DNA of 64,000 bases from Takakia lepidozioides (Eukaryota > Streptophyta > Takakiopsida > Takakiales > Takakiaceae): positions 65,082,756 through 65,146,755 of the forward strand of contig CM060731.1 in the NCBI GenBank assembly GCA_030704615.1, read 5' to 3'. Positions 46,501 through 55,330 of the stretch are shown piece after piece. The stretch's first letter is position 1, and the number at the start of each line of letters is the position of its first letter. A model generated the notes under the pieces. The model was not told the origin of the DNA and made no database searches. It saw nothing but the letters and a program-made list of their open reading frames with translations. The translations under genes were made by a program, and so were the position numbers.

Positions 46501-49500
46501 ATATCCCTTGACATAGGGCCTATAGTACCCTGTCATGCCTAAGTAGCTTTTGAGAGCAGTGTGGTTTTTGGGCAAGGGAAACCTTTCAATAGCTGCTATC
46601 TTATCTGGATCAGGCCACGTTCCCTCTTCAGAGATCACATGCCCAAGGAATACCAACTGTAAGTTGGCAAAGTAACACTTGTCTGGATTGAGCCTAAGAT
46701 TGGCCTTTCTAACCTTGCTCAATACTCTCTTTATATGTCCCACGTGATCTCCCCAGTCCTTGCTATGGATATTGACGTCATCTACAAACACCTTAGCGCA
46801 ATCTTTGATTTCTTCCTTGAGCACTCTATTCATTGTTCTCTGAAAGGTAGCAGTGGCATTTTTTAGCCCGAATGGCATGACCAGCCATTCATACAATCCC
46901 TTCTTTGTGATCACCGCTGTTTTGCCTATGTCTCGGTCGTCCATTTTGATCTGCCAAAAACCAGATTGTAAATCCAGCGCAGAAAACCACTTGGCTTTCC
47001 CCAACTGGTTTAAAACATCCTGAATTAATGGCATAGGGTAAGAGTCCCTTCTGGTTAAACGGTTTACTGGCCTAAAATCACCACAAAACCGCTTGGATCC
47101 ATCCTTTTTTGGTGGAAGGGTAACTGGACACGACCATTCTGAGCTACTCTCTCTCATCTTGCCTTGTGAGATCAAAGTCTCAATTTGTCCTTGGACCTCG
47201 TCTTCCTCCCATTCTGATAGGCGGCTGGGACGACTTCTGCAAGGGGGAAAACCTTGTGTGTCAATTGTGTGTTCTACCTCACTGCAGTATCCCAAGTCAG
47301 CCTTGCTAAGAGCAAAGCATTCCTGGTTTGCTTTCAGCTCTTGCTCAAGCTCTATCCTATGTTCTGGGGCCAGTTCTGGGTTGATGTGCAGTCTGGATTT
47401 CAGACTTCTCCAACGACTCTCCATTTCTTCCTCTTGACTGGGTTCCCAATTCCTTCCCTCCACCTGGCTTACAGAGTTAGCCATTCTCTGACGTTCCTCT
47501 TCTGTGACAACCTGATTCCAATCATGGAAGTCATCCTCTATTTCTAGGTTGTTGTTCCCTAGTTCACCATTCCAAGCTTTCTGATAAGCTTCCTGTATTA
47601 TGGCAGCAGCCATGCTCTTATGGGTCTCTTCCTGAAGGAGTTCAGACATCCCTTGGTCCTCGAACAAGTCCTCCCCTAGGTTGACATCGTCTATCATTTC
47701 CTCAACATCCCTCAGTGCTGTTTCTACCTCCTTACTCTCCTCAGAGCCTCCCATCTCCTCATCTTTATCAGATTTAGAGGTGTCAGAACCTGAGGATGCT
47801 TCCTCCGTGTCCTCATATTCTTCCTCTGGTTTTCTTTTCTTCTCCCACAAGCCTAGGTACTGTTCATCTGACGTCAGGGTTAGGACATTACCTGCTGACG
47901 TACTGCTTGCATATCTCATTCTACTCTCGACCCCTCTATGGTAGGCTGTTTTGGTAACTGCAGGCTCATTATAATTGATGGTGTGCAAAGGGAAGTGAGC
48001 AAAATCCTTTCCTGGCCCATAGCGTACGCGAATTGTTTCAGCTTCGGTGTCCACTACAGCGCCAAACTTTTTGAGAAAGTCCAATCCTAGCAGCATGTGA
48101 TATGTATCCGTGTTTACCACCATAAAGGACAAACGATTGGTTAGTTCTCCTACTTTGACCTTGATGTCCTCAAGTCTGCCCATTGCAGTCTCAAGAGCAC
48201 CTGAGGCTACTCTGTAATTCACATCCTTACTAGTAATGACAGATCCCATCAAACCCAGATCCCTGACTGTACTAGCTGATATTACAGAAAGCATGGCACC
48301 AGTGTCAATCTGGCCTAATACTTGGTAATCTCCCATTGTAATCATTACATGAAGCGCTTTAACCTTACCAGTATAAGCATACGAGATCGTGGGCTCAGCG
48401 TGTGCTGAGTACAAAGGCCTTGGTACATCCTTCACAACTTCTACACTGTGAGTTGTCTCCCTTTGTTGTACCATTGCTCTTTCCACCACTTTGACCAGCC
48501 CTTTCAATTTGTCTAGCTCTCCGGGCACAGTCATGATTAGGTCCATGGGCGACAACGATATTCTCCCTTTGTAGAAGTGGTTCAAGATTCTGGATTTCGT
48601 ACCTCCTTCTATAGCATTCTTGAAATTGTTCTTTGGGTAGATTTCACTCTTGGTCTTGCTTGGCTGTTCACTGCTCTCACTATTCCTTTCTGGTGACCCT
48701 GTAGGTTCAACAATCGGACTCTGGACAGGTATGCGTGTCCTTGGAAGTCTGACTTCATTGATACTATTTCGTGACATCAGATCTGTCATCTCTGCGAGTA
48801 CATCATCCTCATCATCATAGAACACGTCTACAAAGTTAGTTCCCGGAGTTCCCATCATAGTTTGGTCGAGTTTTCTACTGCACTCACTCTCCGTATGCCC
48901 GAGTAGCTTGCAAAAGTTGCATCTCACACCACACATTTCCGTGGAATGCCCGAACCGGTGACATTTGTCACACTTAGCTGGGGTTCTTCCTTCAGGACAA
49001 TATGCAGCTATGTGACCTTCTTTGTGACAAACATTACAAAGGCGAACACGAGGTGGTGTTCTAGATCCCGAGCTTTCTCCTATGACTGGTCCCCTATCAA
49101 AGTACTTCTGTAGGGTAGTGTTCAGCTGATCAAGTCTTCTGTCCACAGGGTTGACAAACACAACTGACTCATCTGTATCATCTCCTTCCAATGGTTCTAG
49201 AGGTATTTCCCCTAACTTTCCCAGGCCCCTTTCAATCTCAATGGCTGTGTCAAGTGCTTCCTCTACATCAAGGAAGCGCCTGCCCAGCATTACTCTTGCT
49301 ATTTCTGGTCTCAAACCTGCTGCAAATCTACGTCTCTGTTCCAAATCAGACGCCCCACTTCTTATAAATAACCGGTTCAACCTATCGAAGTATGTTTGAA
49401 CCCTTTGTCTACTCTCCTGTTTAATGGTATCCATTCTTAGCCTAATTTCTGCCAAGTCAACGATACCAAACTTGGCTGAAATTGCTGCCCTAAAGTCCAC

Positions 49501-49698
49501 CCAGTTGTTTGGTCTAGGGTTTTGTTTACGGTACCATTCATCAGCCTTGGCTCTCAGGTTGAGCCTTGCTACCTTGAAAGTTTTGTCCTCATTCAAATCC
49601 CTGACATCTGCCTCCATCTGAATCCTCTCCAGCCAGTCATTTACATCCTCACTATTCCTACCATGATAAGGCGCATCTATGCTGGTTGGACTGGTCAT
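43582..49698 (-). CDS. Gag-Pol polyprotein of the second Ty3/gypsy element (intact, 2038 aa)
   Basis: A single open frame encoding everything for reverse transcription and integration. Approximate residues: gag core 15-150; three CCHC knuckles (221-234, 243-256, 260-273); protease DTGA 465-468; RT 840-1020 with FVDD 971-974; RNase H 1114-1235 with D1120, E1161 and D1186. A second RNase H-like stretch at 1264-1385 keeps the Glu and last Asp (KREEYYACVWGLWHF, LETDLDPYWWL) but has Ala where the first catalytic Asp belongs. A low-complexity linker follows at 1400-1600. Integrase has H1667, H1672, C1702, C1705 and the DDE triad D1736, D1796, E1831 (35 apart), then GPY/F. Start ATG 49698 precedes the gag core by ~15 residues; the stop is TAA. 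Conserved residues and the absence of stops suggest a coding-competent copy. Confidence 0.9.
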   Translation of the reverse strand: MTSPTSIDAPYHGRNSEDVNDWLERIQMEADVRDLNEDKTFKVARLNLRAKADEWYRKQNPRPNNWVDFRAAISAKFGIVDLAEIRLRMDTIKQESRQRVQTYFDRLNRLFIRSGASDLEQRRRFAAGLRPEIARVMLGRRFLDVEEALDTAIEIERGLGKLGEIPLEPLEGDDTDESVVFVNPVDRRLDQLNTTLQKYFDRGPVIGESSGSRTPPRVRLCNVCHKEGHIAAYCPEGRTPAKCDKCHRFGHSTEMCGVRCNFCKLLGHTESECSRKLDQTMMGTPGTNFVDVFYDDEDDVLAEMTDLMSRNSINEVRLPRTRIPVQSPIVEPTGSPERNSESSEQPSKTKSEIYPKNNFKNAIEGGTKSRILNHFYKGRISLSPMDLIMTVPGELDKLKGLVKVVERAMVQQRETTHSVEVVKDVPRPLYSAHAEPTISYAYTGKVKALHVMITMGDYQVLGQIDTGAMLSVISASTVRDLGLMGSVITSKDVNYRVASGALETAMGRLEDIKVKVGELTNRLSFMVVNTDTYHMLLGLDFLKKFGAVVDTEAETIRVRYGPGKDFAHFPLHTINYNEPAVTKTAYHRGVESRMRYASSTSAGNVLTLTSDEQYLGLWEKKRKPEEEYEDTEEASSGSDTSKSDKDEEMGGSEESKEVETALRDVEEMIDDVNLGEDLFEDQGMSELLQEETHKSMAAAIIQEAYQKAWNGELGNNNLEIEDDFHDWNQVVTEEERQRMANSVSQVEGRNWEPSQEEEMESRWRSLKSRLHINPELAPEHRIELEQELKANQECFALSKADLGYCSEVEHTIDTQGFPPCRSRPSRLSEWEEDEVQGQIETLISQGKMRESSSEWSCPVTLPPKKDGSKRFCGDFRPVNRLTRRDSYPMPLIQDVLNQLGKAKWFSALDLQSGFWQIKMDDRDIGKTAVITKKGLYEWLVMPFGLKNATATFQRTMNRVLKEEIKDCAKVFVDDVNIHSKDWGDHVGHIKRVLSKVRKANLRLNPDKCYFANLQLVFLGHVISEEGTWPDPDKIAAIERFPLPKNHTALKSYLGMTGYYRPYVKGYAGVAVPLFTLTKKDVKFIWSAEAQNAFSALQVKLVTAPILARPDFSRPFVLDVDWSIKGVGAVLSQKEYKKERVIAYASKVLSDAQRKYHPMEGECYALVWGVLHFRQYLYGTPFVIRTDHKPLEWLATVSDAYGRRGRWIMMLQDFEFKIVHRAGARHANVDALSRYPVGPAEETEEIEVYSTSLYSQKREGRKRDGAYLLKLAWDRGAINASLFQFKEGKEELREEAHRQVGYSSEKGEMICKREEYYACVWGLWHFKKILLGSHFSLETDLDPYWWLYSEHHIGIDLLGDFSFEFVPGIVRPSTGRMLTKDHGILKGELKPGIMPDGEGKRVTFAAQTFATKKQGKGIDQSRSVNLVREGIWKDKGAGRKEATAISNEEGEHLMPSCPTIHVITRGSRARDKELSEVHPACELVEERSNNEKGSLRETPFLQDLTSTPTTRRTRVTSSSECPAKENMGGECSTKTFCSSDSNGTSGSEPDTSSCNKIDEGDWVPWTAPTKATQMSLLREAERWGKSSLISSDQHTAAVKEERQPDVLDDVEVMHLLCFGEVNDYLTKEESTRAKRRARQYSYLKGEVYFDGRVVPPRTDRGAIITEVHEATGHFGVRRTQEEICRRYFWHDRTKLIRKVLKGCGKCQMAKQNGVLRSGSSKLHSIPVVDLFFRVAIDTAGPLPITSRGNQYFFVAIDHFSKWIEAAPVADHTAALAARFLEEEVIDRYSCPHTLLTDNGTEWGGEFEITCHEYGIKREHSAPYWPQCNGMVERVIKSLKQSITTLGVGNDTEWDQNLYKALFGYRMGVHASTGFSPFQVLTGRIPRLGIDNRLHFLTTPVNSDGSVAEVTLMMQQKIQLLTQMKAKLRKRVKKGQRQQARDYERRHQTGHTYCKLMENSKVMMLRPGKRSSMTSPWEGPYDFLGYKDAGNTTRIGEAARRCRLRDGANKEWTRSRRDLKPFLPPVCDQPVKVVSEDPDT

Positions 49699-49769
49699 CC
49701 TTCTATTCTCTAGTCAAAGTTCAAACTGTTTCAACACCTAATTCTGACTCTAATTTTCCCGCAACTCCC

Positions 49770-50081
49770 TTAATGTTGACCTCTATACCACTCCCACTGT
49801 CCATTTCGCAACATCTCTACTCTACCTCCCCATGTCACCTCTCGTGCCATGGTATTTATCTTCACCCACCTTCCTAACTCTCTTATCCAAAGTGCTATGG
49901 TTGTTCTTCCACCAGTATGTATCACTCTAAGACATAAATCACCATTCGCTATTCTCCAAGCAGGGTTGAAGAAGTACAAACAAGGGTCTGCGTGTGCATT
50001 TGGTGTGCGTCTGCTGAAGCAAATCAGCACATCTCCAATGCTTGGTTCATCAGGAATCAGTGTGTGGTCTCTTCCTGCCAT
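49770..50081 (-). CDS. small leader ORF upstream of Gag-Pol (103 aa), unknown
   Basis: Lies between the primer-binding site and the Gag start. From ATG 50081: MAGRDHTLIPDEP, DVLICFSRRTPNAHADPCLY, RIANGDLCLRVIHTGGRT, WIRELGRWVK, ending NGQWEWYRGQH. Mixed hydrophobic, Trp and Arg content looks protein-like, but I recognise no family. It ends 71 bp before the Gag ATG. It could be a genuine accessory protein, an upstream ORF affecting Gag-Pol translation, or chance. Confidence 0.35.
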   Translation of the reverse strand: MAGRDHTLIPDEPSIGDVLICFSRRTPNAHADPCLYFFNPAWRIANGDLCLRVIHTGGRTTIALWIRELGRWVKINTMAREVTWGGRVEMLRNGQWEWYRGQH

Positions 50082-50140
50082 CAAACCATCCAATACCAGT
50101 CAAGATCCCTAGCTAGTAGAAATCAAGATTTAACAACGTA

Positions 50141-50152
50141 GCTCTGATACCA
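50141..50152 (-). other. primer-binding site of the second LTR element
   Basis: GCTCTGATACCA on the plus strand, i.e. TGGTATCAGAGC in element sense, complementary to initiator Met-tRNA. Confidence 0.85.
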
Positions 50153-50677
50153 AAAGAAGGGGCGTGAATCCCCTTCTGTATAATTCCAATTGTGCTCCCC
50201 TCCATTTGTTTGCGGAGTAAGAGGAAAGAAGCGTTCTTTCTAATCTGTCCAACTGTCGTCACTTGGCTGTGGGTTTCCCTCAGCTCCTCCGTGATCAGAG
50301 TTCAATGCAATCCTCATCCACGCCGCAGCGGAAGGGAAGACATAGATGAGGATGTCAATTTGTTGTTCTCTCTTGGTTCTACCTTTCACCCAACATCCCC
50401 TATCAGCAGGTACAGCACCAGCTAGGCTGGTGCGATGTATTCAGTGATGCAAATCAGCCCAATGGCAGCGGTAAACACGATCCTTTATGTGAAGCCCACT
50501 TGAGCAGTGACAGGTCGGAAATCCCCTTTTTGTAGTGGTGACACAGATTTAGGAGGAGGCAGCTCAGATCTTCATGGTCTGCAGGGGCACTGGTTTCTTT
50601 CAGGTTTTCTTCATCTCATCTCCCCAAATTGGCCAAACCCCCCACCCAACAGCCCCTTAGAATCTGCAGCTCTCTCC
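50153..50677 (-). repeat. 5' LTR of the second LTR element, partial
   Basis: Matches 41367-41890 almost base for base and stops at the N run. The LTR-terminal CACACTACA present in the 3' LTR is missing at the PBS junction, where CCTTCTTT runs straight into TGGTATCAGAGC. Confidence 0.8.
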
Positions 50678-51177
50678 NNNNNNNNNNNNNNNNNNNNNNN
50701 NNNNNNNNNNNNNNNNNNNNNNNNNNNNNNNNNNNNNNNNNNNNNNNNNNNNNNNNNNNNNNNNNNNNNNNNNNNNNNNNNNNNNNNNNNNNNNNNNNNN
50801 NNNNNNNNNNNNNNNNNNNNNNNNNNNNNNNNNNNNNNNNNNNNNNNNNNNNNNNNNNNNNNNNNNNNNNNNNNNNNNNNNNNNNNNNNNNNNNNNNNNN
50901 NNNNNNNNNNNNNNNNNNNNNNNNNNNNNNNNNNNNNNNNNNNNNNNNNNNNNNNNNNNNNNNNNNNNNNNNNNNNNNNNNNNNNNNNNNNNNNNNNNNN
51001 NNNNNNNNNNNNNNNNNNNNNNNNNNNNNNNNNNNNNNNNNNNNNNNNNNNNNNNNNNNNNNNNNNNNNNNNNNNNNNNNNNNNNNNNNNNNNNNNNNNN
51101 NNNNNNNNNNNNNNNNNNNNNNNNNNNNNNNNNNNNNNNNNNNNNNNNNNNNNNNNNNNNNNNNNNNNNNNNNNNNN
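50678..51177. other. assembly gap (500 N)
   Basis: Exactly 500 unknown bases, the conventional placeholder for a gap of unknown size. Open frames running through it are not real. Confidence 0.99.
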
Positions 51178-53125
51178 GACACAGATTCGGAGTTGCATAT
51201 GTGGCGCGGCATTAATGAGCAAATGGCGAGAGCCAAGTTGCCCCCTCCCGATTTTAGGGGCTTCATGGCTGACAATGCCCAGGCAAACTGGGCTGCAGTT
51301 AGGAGGGTATATGGGGACGACCCAAAGACTCCAATGGAAGGAAAGGAGAGATCTTGCGGGTTCCACTTCATGCAGAGTTTGACGCAAAACACGAAAAGGT
51401 TCGTGGCGTCACGCCACCGGCAGGATCATATCAGTATGTGCCTAGCGTGGAAAAATGCGAATTCCATCGACGAGGCGGAGACCGAGTTTGCAACCATACG
51501 CGCCTGGTGGGTGTCTTCAGGGGCAGTGGATGTGAAAGATCAGCCAGAACTGCAAACGTGGCTTGCGTGGTGGCATTATAGATTCGCCAGTTTGGAGACT
51601 ACATGAGACAGGTAACACATTTCTGTACTTGACAATTGTTCTGTTTTGTGCTTGGACATTCTCCACAATCAGTGACATATCTAATTTCCTTCAACAGGAC
51701 ATGAGCTTGGAGGATGACACGGATATGCCGACGACGAACATGGCCGAATCGGTGCACTCTTCCTGGCGTGCTTCCTCTGCAGCACATCTCGTTGACATGT
51801 TGACAGCAACAACAGAAGATATTGTGAGGGCCATCATGCAACAATCTCATTACTACCAGTTTCTGGGAGGAAAGCAATGGGGTATCGGACCAGACAGGCA
51901 GGAGATGCTGATGAGGGCGGCGCATCGTTCGACCGATCCCAAAAAATGGACTGCTGCATTGCGGGAAACTATAAGGTCAACGCCGTTACACAGTCGGGGG
52001 AACTGCCTGGAGGGCGATGTCCGCAGCCGGCCGGTGAAGAGAAGAATTGAGGACATGCCCGGAGGGGATGGGGATTCATGGAGATCAGATATGAACATCC
52101 GCACTCAACCTCGGGGCGCAACGATGTTGCGTCCCACGCCTCCACGAAGCAGGACTCGTACCCCCTCTCCTGCAGCATCCATGGAATCGCTGCCAGACTC
52201 GGGACAACATGCCGAGGATGGGCATGCTGCTCCTGTTTTCGTTACCCAATACAACATTCCAATCGTGGAGCGAGATGTGTCGGCCTCGCAGTGGAGAATT
52301 GCACGGACCCGTCCAACATTTCGTGGCAAATGTTGTGCTGTTCGTGTCGACACCAACCAGAGATGCAATGAGATGATTCGGAGGAGCCCGCAGGGCGGTG
52401 TGCCTGCCCCTTGCTTCACAGGGAGATTTGTGTGCGCAAAGTTTGTGGAGGCCACACTGAAGGAGTTTTGGTTCTGCAAGCACGACATCATGTCGTGTGT
52501 GTTCGGCAAGCCCAAGTATGGTGTACAAGGCATGCCTGAACCACCGGCAGTCTGGCGTGTGGCAAGTGGTACAGATCTTACCCTGGAGGAGGCAGACGCT
52601 CTAGGAAGTGCAGGGTTTCGACTGGTGGAGAGGACAGACGTTCCACGAAATCCAATTCCCAATCGTCATCCTCCTCCCACGAGAAGCTCTTCGCCCCGCA
52701 TACCGGTGGGTGACCCCGCAGCTTGGCCCACCCATCGGTGGGGTAAACTGAAAAGACGGCGGCCACCAACAAAGGCAAACGACACCAGGATGGCCAACGC
52801 TCTTGCAATGCCCTGCATAGTGCAAGGTTGCAGGGATGTTCCTCACCCCGGGATGGGGCGCATATTTCAGTTGTCAACAGCCGGGTCTGCTGCGCGCAGT
52901 GTCGTGTATGCAATCACGGTTTCACAGTACCCAGCTTGCAACTGTGAGGACTTCCTTGTTATGGAATCGAGGAATGCAGCATACGTCCCCTGCAAACACC
53001 TTTATTACATTTTTATGAAGCGCATGAGTTGCATATCCGCAGTGGACGTCTTCATCCATGCTCCAACACTGAGTTTCAACGAGCTGCACAAGGCCCTACG
53101 GCAGGATACTGGTCGGACTGCTTGA
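51178..53125 (+). pseudogene. MULE-type transposase, copy 3 (5' part lost at gap)
   Basis: Begins at DTDSELHMW, equivalent to 34783 of copy 2. It keeps the ancestral MADNAQANWAAV without the stop seen in copies 1 and 2, CGFHFMQ, the intron (51612-51697), all SWIM ligands (CNC...CKH) and a C-terminal end DVFIHAPTLSFNELHKALRQ with stop at 53123-53125. A 1-bp loss near 51584 (ATTCGCC where the others have ATTCCGCC) shifts the frame before the intron. It is the best copy for reading the C-terminus. Confidence 0.75.
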
Positions 53126-53581
53126 CATTCCACATTCGGGAAGGAGAAAGTGGCAATTATATTACATTCATCTTCTTGCACCCTATTTTTTTGTGAGGAA
53201 TTATACACTTGGTGGTGCCGCATCGCCATGGCTACATGTGAATTTCGTCCACCTTTATGAGAAGACTCCAATTTGCTACAAATACATTGTTACTGTTCTG
53301 CAAATGTGATGCCTTTACAAGATTGCTAGTTCTGTGTCCCAGTGGGAAGGGTCCTACTGCACATTCCAGCATTTGCATACTGCACCTTGTGCAAACAGCA
53401 ATCCATACGACAAAGGACACGTCCCAGCATACTGGCAGTGAATTGCAAATAACATTAACAGAAGATTATCGAAGCCTGTATATTCCCCATATGGCACAGG
53501 GAAGCTGCTTGATTTCTGAATGAAAATGTATGTGCCATGAGTGTCAGCAAGTTGAAACATGTCTACTCTAGCATGCAAGAC
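53126..53581. other. convergent 3' region, no gene
   Basis: Matches 2965-3658 of copy 1 but lacks the ~230-bp block carrying two palindrome motifs. Nothing else seen. Confidence 0.5.
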
Positions 53582-54180
53582 CTATGGTCCCCTCGCCCAA
53601 GAAGAAGGAACTCGAACTGGCCTCTCAAGGACCTCCTGAGTGACCGGGTGCCTATATTTGAACAAAATGTCAGTGGTTTCTGTCGCCCGGTTGAAACTAA
53701 CGAGGATGTCGTGTTTATCGATAGCGCCCCCTTGGTAGAAGGACATTTTCACAGTGGGCCCGTGTTCCCCTCCTCCTCATCCTCATAACTGAAGAGAATG
53801 TCCCCACTTTCCGAGCCAGTCCGTCCACGCGTAAAGTTTTCACCTATGCACTCATCATACGTCCACTCGCAACAATTCCAGCGATACAGCAACGCTGTGC
53901 GTGATCTGTTCGGCTCCCACACATGCGGAAAGTCCAGGTCCATGATGCGTAGGAACCACCTGCTCCCCAGCCGGGGTCCAGGAGAGTCGTGCAATCCTGG
54001 AAGAAACTCCATTGCTCTCAGCTGGACAAGTCGAGGATCGTCCCTGTAAACATCCAGGAAGACAATGATGTCGTCTGCTTTCGGGAAAATGACTCCCGTC
54101 TGGCGTCGATAGATGTGATTCGGGCACGACATGGCCTCACGACACAGCACGAACTCAAAGCAGGGAGGAGATGGGCACAA
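53582..54180 (-). pseudogene. unknown protein family 'U2', copy 3
   Basis: Fuller copy of the 3659 locus. N-terminal side CREAMSCPNHIYRRQTGVIF, then DDIIVFLDVYRDDPRLVQL, WFLRIMDLDFPHVWEP, WNCCEWTYDEC, an acidic segment and DILFKYRHPVTQ, stop at 53582. One base fewer near 53760 (GGGCCCGTG where copy 1 has GGGCCCTGTG) breaks the frame. It converges with the transposase gene and is followed, before the right terminus, by the 63-bp tandem array. Function unknown; probably element cargo. Confidence 0.5.
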
Positions 54181-54239
54181 CAGAGAAGAGTGAAGAGCAA
54201 AATGAGAGCAAGGCCTCCCTCACCATAAGGCGGGTATTT

Positions 54240-54724
54240 GCTCTCCGACGCCCAATTTCGGCGCCGTTATTACATGGAGTGCGGAAGCTTCAGCCGAGAA
54301 TTTTGTTTCCGCAGGTCAATTTCGGCGCCGTTATTGGTTGCAATCCCCAGCCTTCAGCCGGGTATTTGGTTTCCGGACCCAATTTCGGCGCCGTTATCGG
54401 CTGCACTCCGGTGGCTTCAGCCGAGTATTTGGTTTCCGGGGCCCATTTCGGCGCCGTTATCGCCTGCACTCCGGAGGATGCAGCCGGGTATTTGGTTGGC
54501 AGAGCCCAATTACTTTCACCGTTGTTGGCTTCACTCCCGAGCCTTCAGCGCGCTATTTCTTTTCCTGTGCCCAATTACGGCGTCGTTATAACCAACCATC
54601 CTGCACTTCTGCAATAGTACTATCCACGGTTATAGGTCGCCATTGCGTTTTCGGAGTCTGCAAACCCGGATCCTAATTCCGCTTGCGTCTCTGCCTCTGG
54701 GATAATTTCGGTGCCGTTATTGCC
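54240..54724 (+). repeat. ~63-bp tandem array carrying the palindrome motif, right end of the element
   Basis: Units with AATTTCGGCGCCGTTATT centred near 54262, 54326, 54389, 54452, (54517, decayed), 54581 and 54712. Here the spacers are also alike (TTCAGCCGRGTATTTGGTTTCCG), so this is a true tandem repeat. The motif's right half is CCGTTATT instead of CCGAAATT. Confidence 0.9.
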
Positions 54725-54757
54725 CAGAATTCTGTTATTCTATGACCTGGCCTGGCG

Positions 54758-54950
54758 GTCCATGAGCCTGGGCTCCAAGTCATGAGCGTACACTGGTACT
54801 CATGAGCGGAGTACTTCCAGCATGAGCGCGGAAATCTTCGATTTTTGATTATTTTATAGTTTTTGGCCCGAAAAAAATCTGCCGAAATTCGAAGTGTGTT
54901 ACTTAGCGGCTCATGGGTTAGCCATGCCCGCTCATGAGCTCATGGAATAG
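54758..54950 (-). repeat. right subterminal CATGAGC cluster and terminal inverted repeat (54924-54950)
   Basis: CATGAGC or CTCATGAGC recurs about six times. The outermost 27 bp (54924-54950) read ATGCCCGCTCATGAG then CTCATGGAATAG, the reverse complement of the left end with one mismatch once the left 24-bp expansion is removed. Confidence 0.65.
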
Positions 54951-55292
54951 CAACCCCCCCCGGACTGACTGGCCTCCACCAAGAGAGGCTTTGGCAACTA
55001 CAAGTACAAGGTAATGAAAATAGGGAAGAATAGAAGCCCGACCAAGCAAGATCTAATCCTGATCTATGCTATCAACTGCCAGACTTCTCTCAAAGTCTCG
55101 CTCTGCATGATGGTAAGGTGTAGGAGGTATATCTATGTCCAGAAACCTGCCACTAACCTTGTCCCAAGCTACAGTAGCTCGCTCTAACCAACCCTCCTCC
55201 TCTTTTTGCCAGGTAGAGACAAAGCAACACTCTGCTATCTCCCGCTCACTGAACACTAAAGAAAACAAAGGTAGGGTCTGATAGTCTCTCAA
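54951..55292 (-). other. unassigned flank with a short open frame (55053-55292)
   Basis: Frame with REIAECCFVSTWQKEEEGW and DIDIPPTPYHHAERDFERS; not recognised. It ends where a chromovirus fragment starts. Confidence 0.25.
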
Positions 55293-55330
55293 CCCGGAAG
55301 GCTTGCCGGAAGGATGAGCTGGCGAAGTCC

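Larger units (their letters stand above)
41358..50677 (-). mobile_element. second Ty3/gypsy LTR retrotransposon, apparently recent, 5' LTR cut by gap
   Basis: 3' LTR 41358-43561, intact Gag-Pol 43582-49698, leader with PBS 50141-50152, 5' LTR from 50153 into the N gap. The visible ~520 bp of the 5' LTR differs from the 3' LTR at only about five or six positions, so insertion is recent. It is inserted in chromovirus B (target side GGAAC). No chromodomain; the integrase ends in a GPY/F-type module (WEGPYDFLGY). Confidence 0.85.
25130..54950. mobile_element. cargo-bearing MULE-like element with nested retrotransposons (ends may be from two copies)
   Basis: Bounded by matching terminal inverted repeats (25130-25180 and 54924-54950). 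Content of the left copy: U1 gene (-), ParB/methyltransferase-like gene (-), palindrome array, transposase gene (+) up to 36652. Content of the right copy: transposase from 51178, U2 gene (-), palindrome array, right terminus. Chromovirus B and a second LTR element occupy 36653-50677, and a 500-N gap follows. Ignoring insertions and overlap the element would be ~13.4 kb. No direct duplication flanks the two ends (left CGAGGTTTA, right CAACCCCCC), and the flanks do not look like one split target. So the ends probably come from two insertions of the same family. Confidence 0.55.

Noticed and set aside
50507-51606. Long open frames across 50.5-51.6 kb
   Set aside because: They run through the 500-N gap and have no meaning.
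54238-54676. Arg/Phe-rich open frames over 54.2-54.7 kb
   Set aside because: They arise from the 63-bp tandem repeat translated in three frames (63 is a multiple of three), with no family match.
25130-54950. A single insertion event defined by these two termini
   Set aside because: No matching flanking duplication, transposase content overlaps across the gap, and the left flank (hAT scrap) does not resume on the right.
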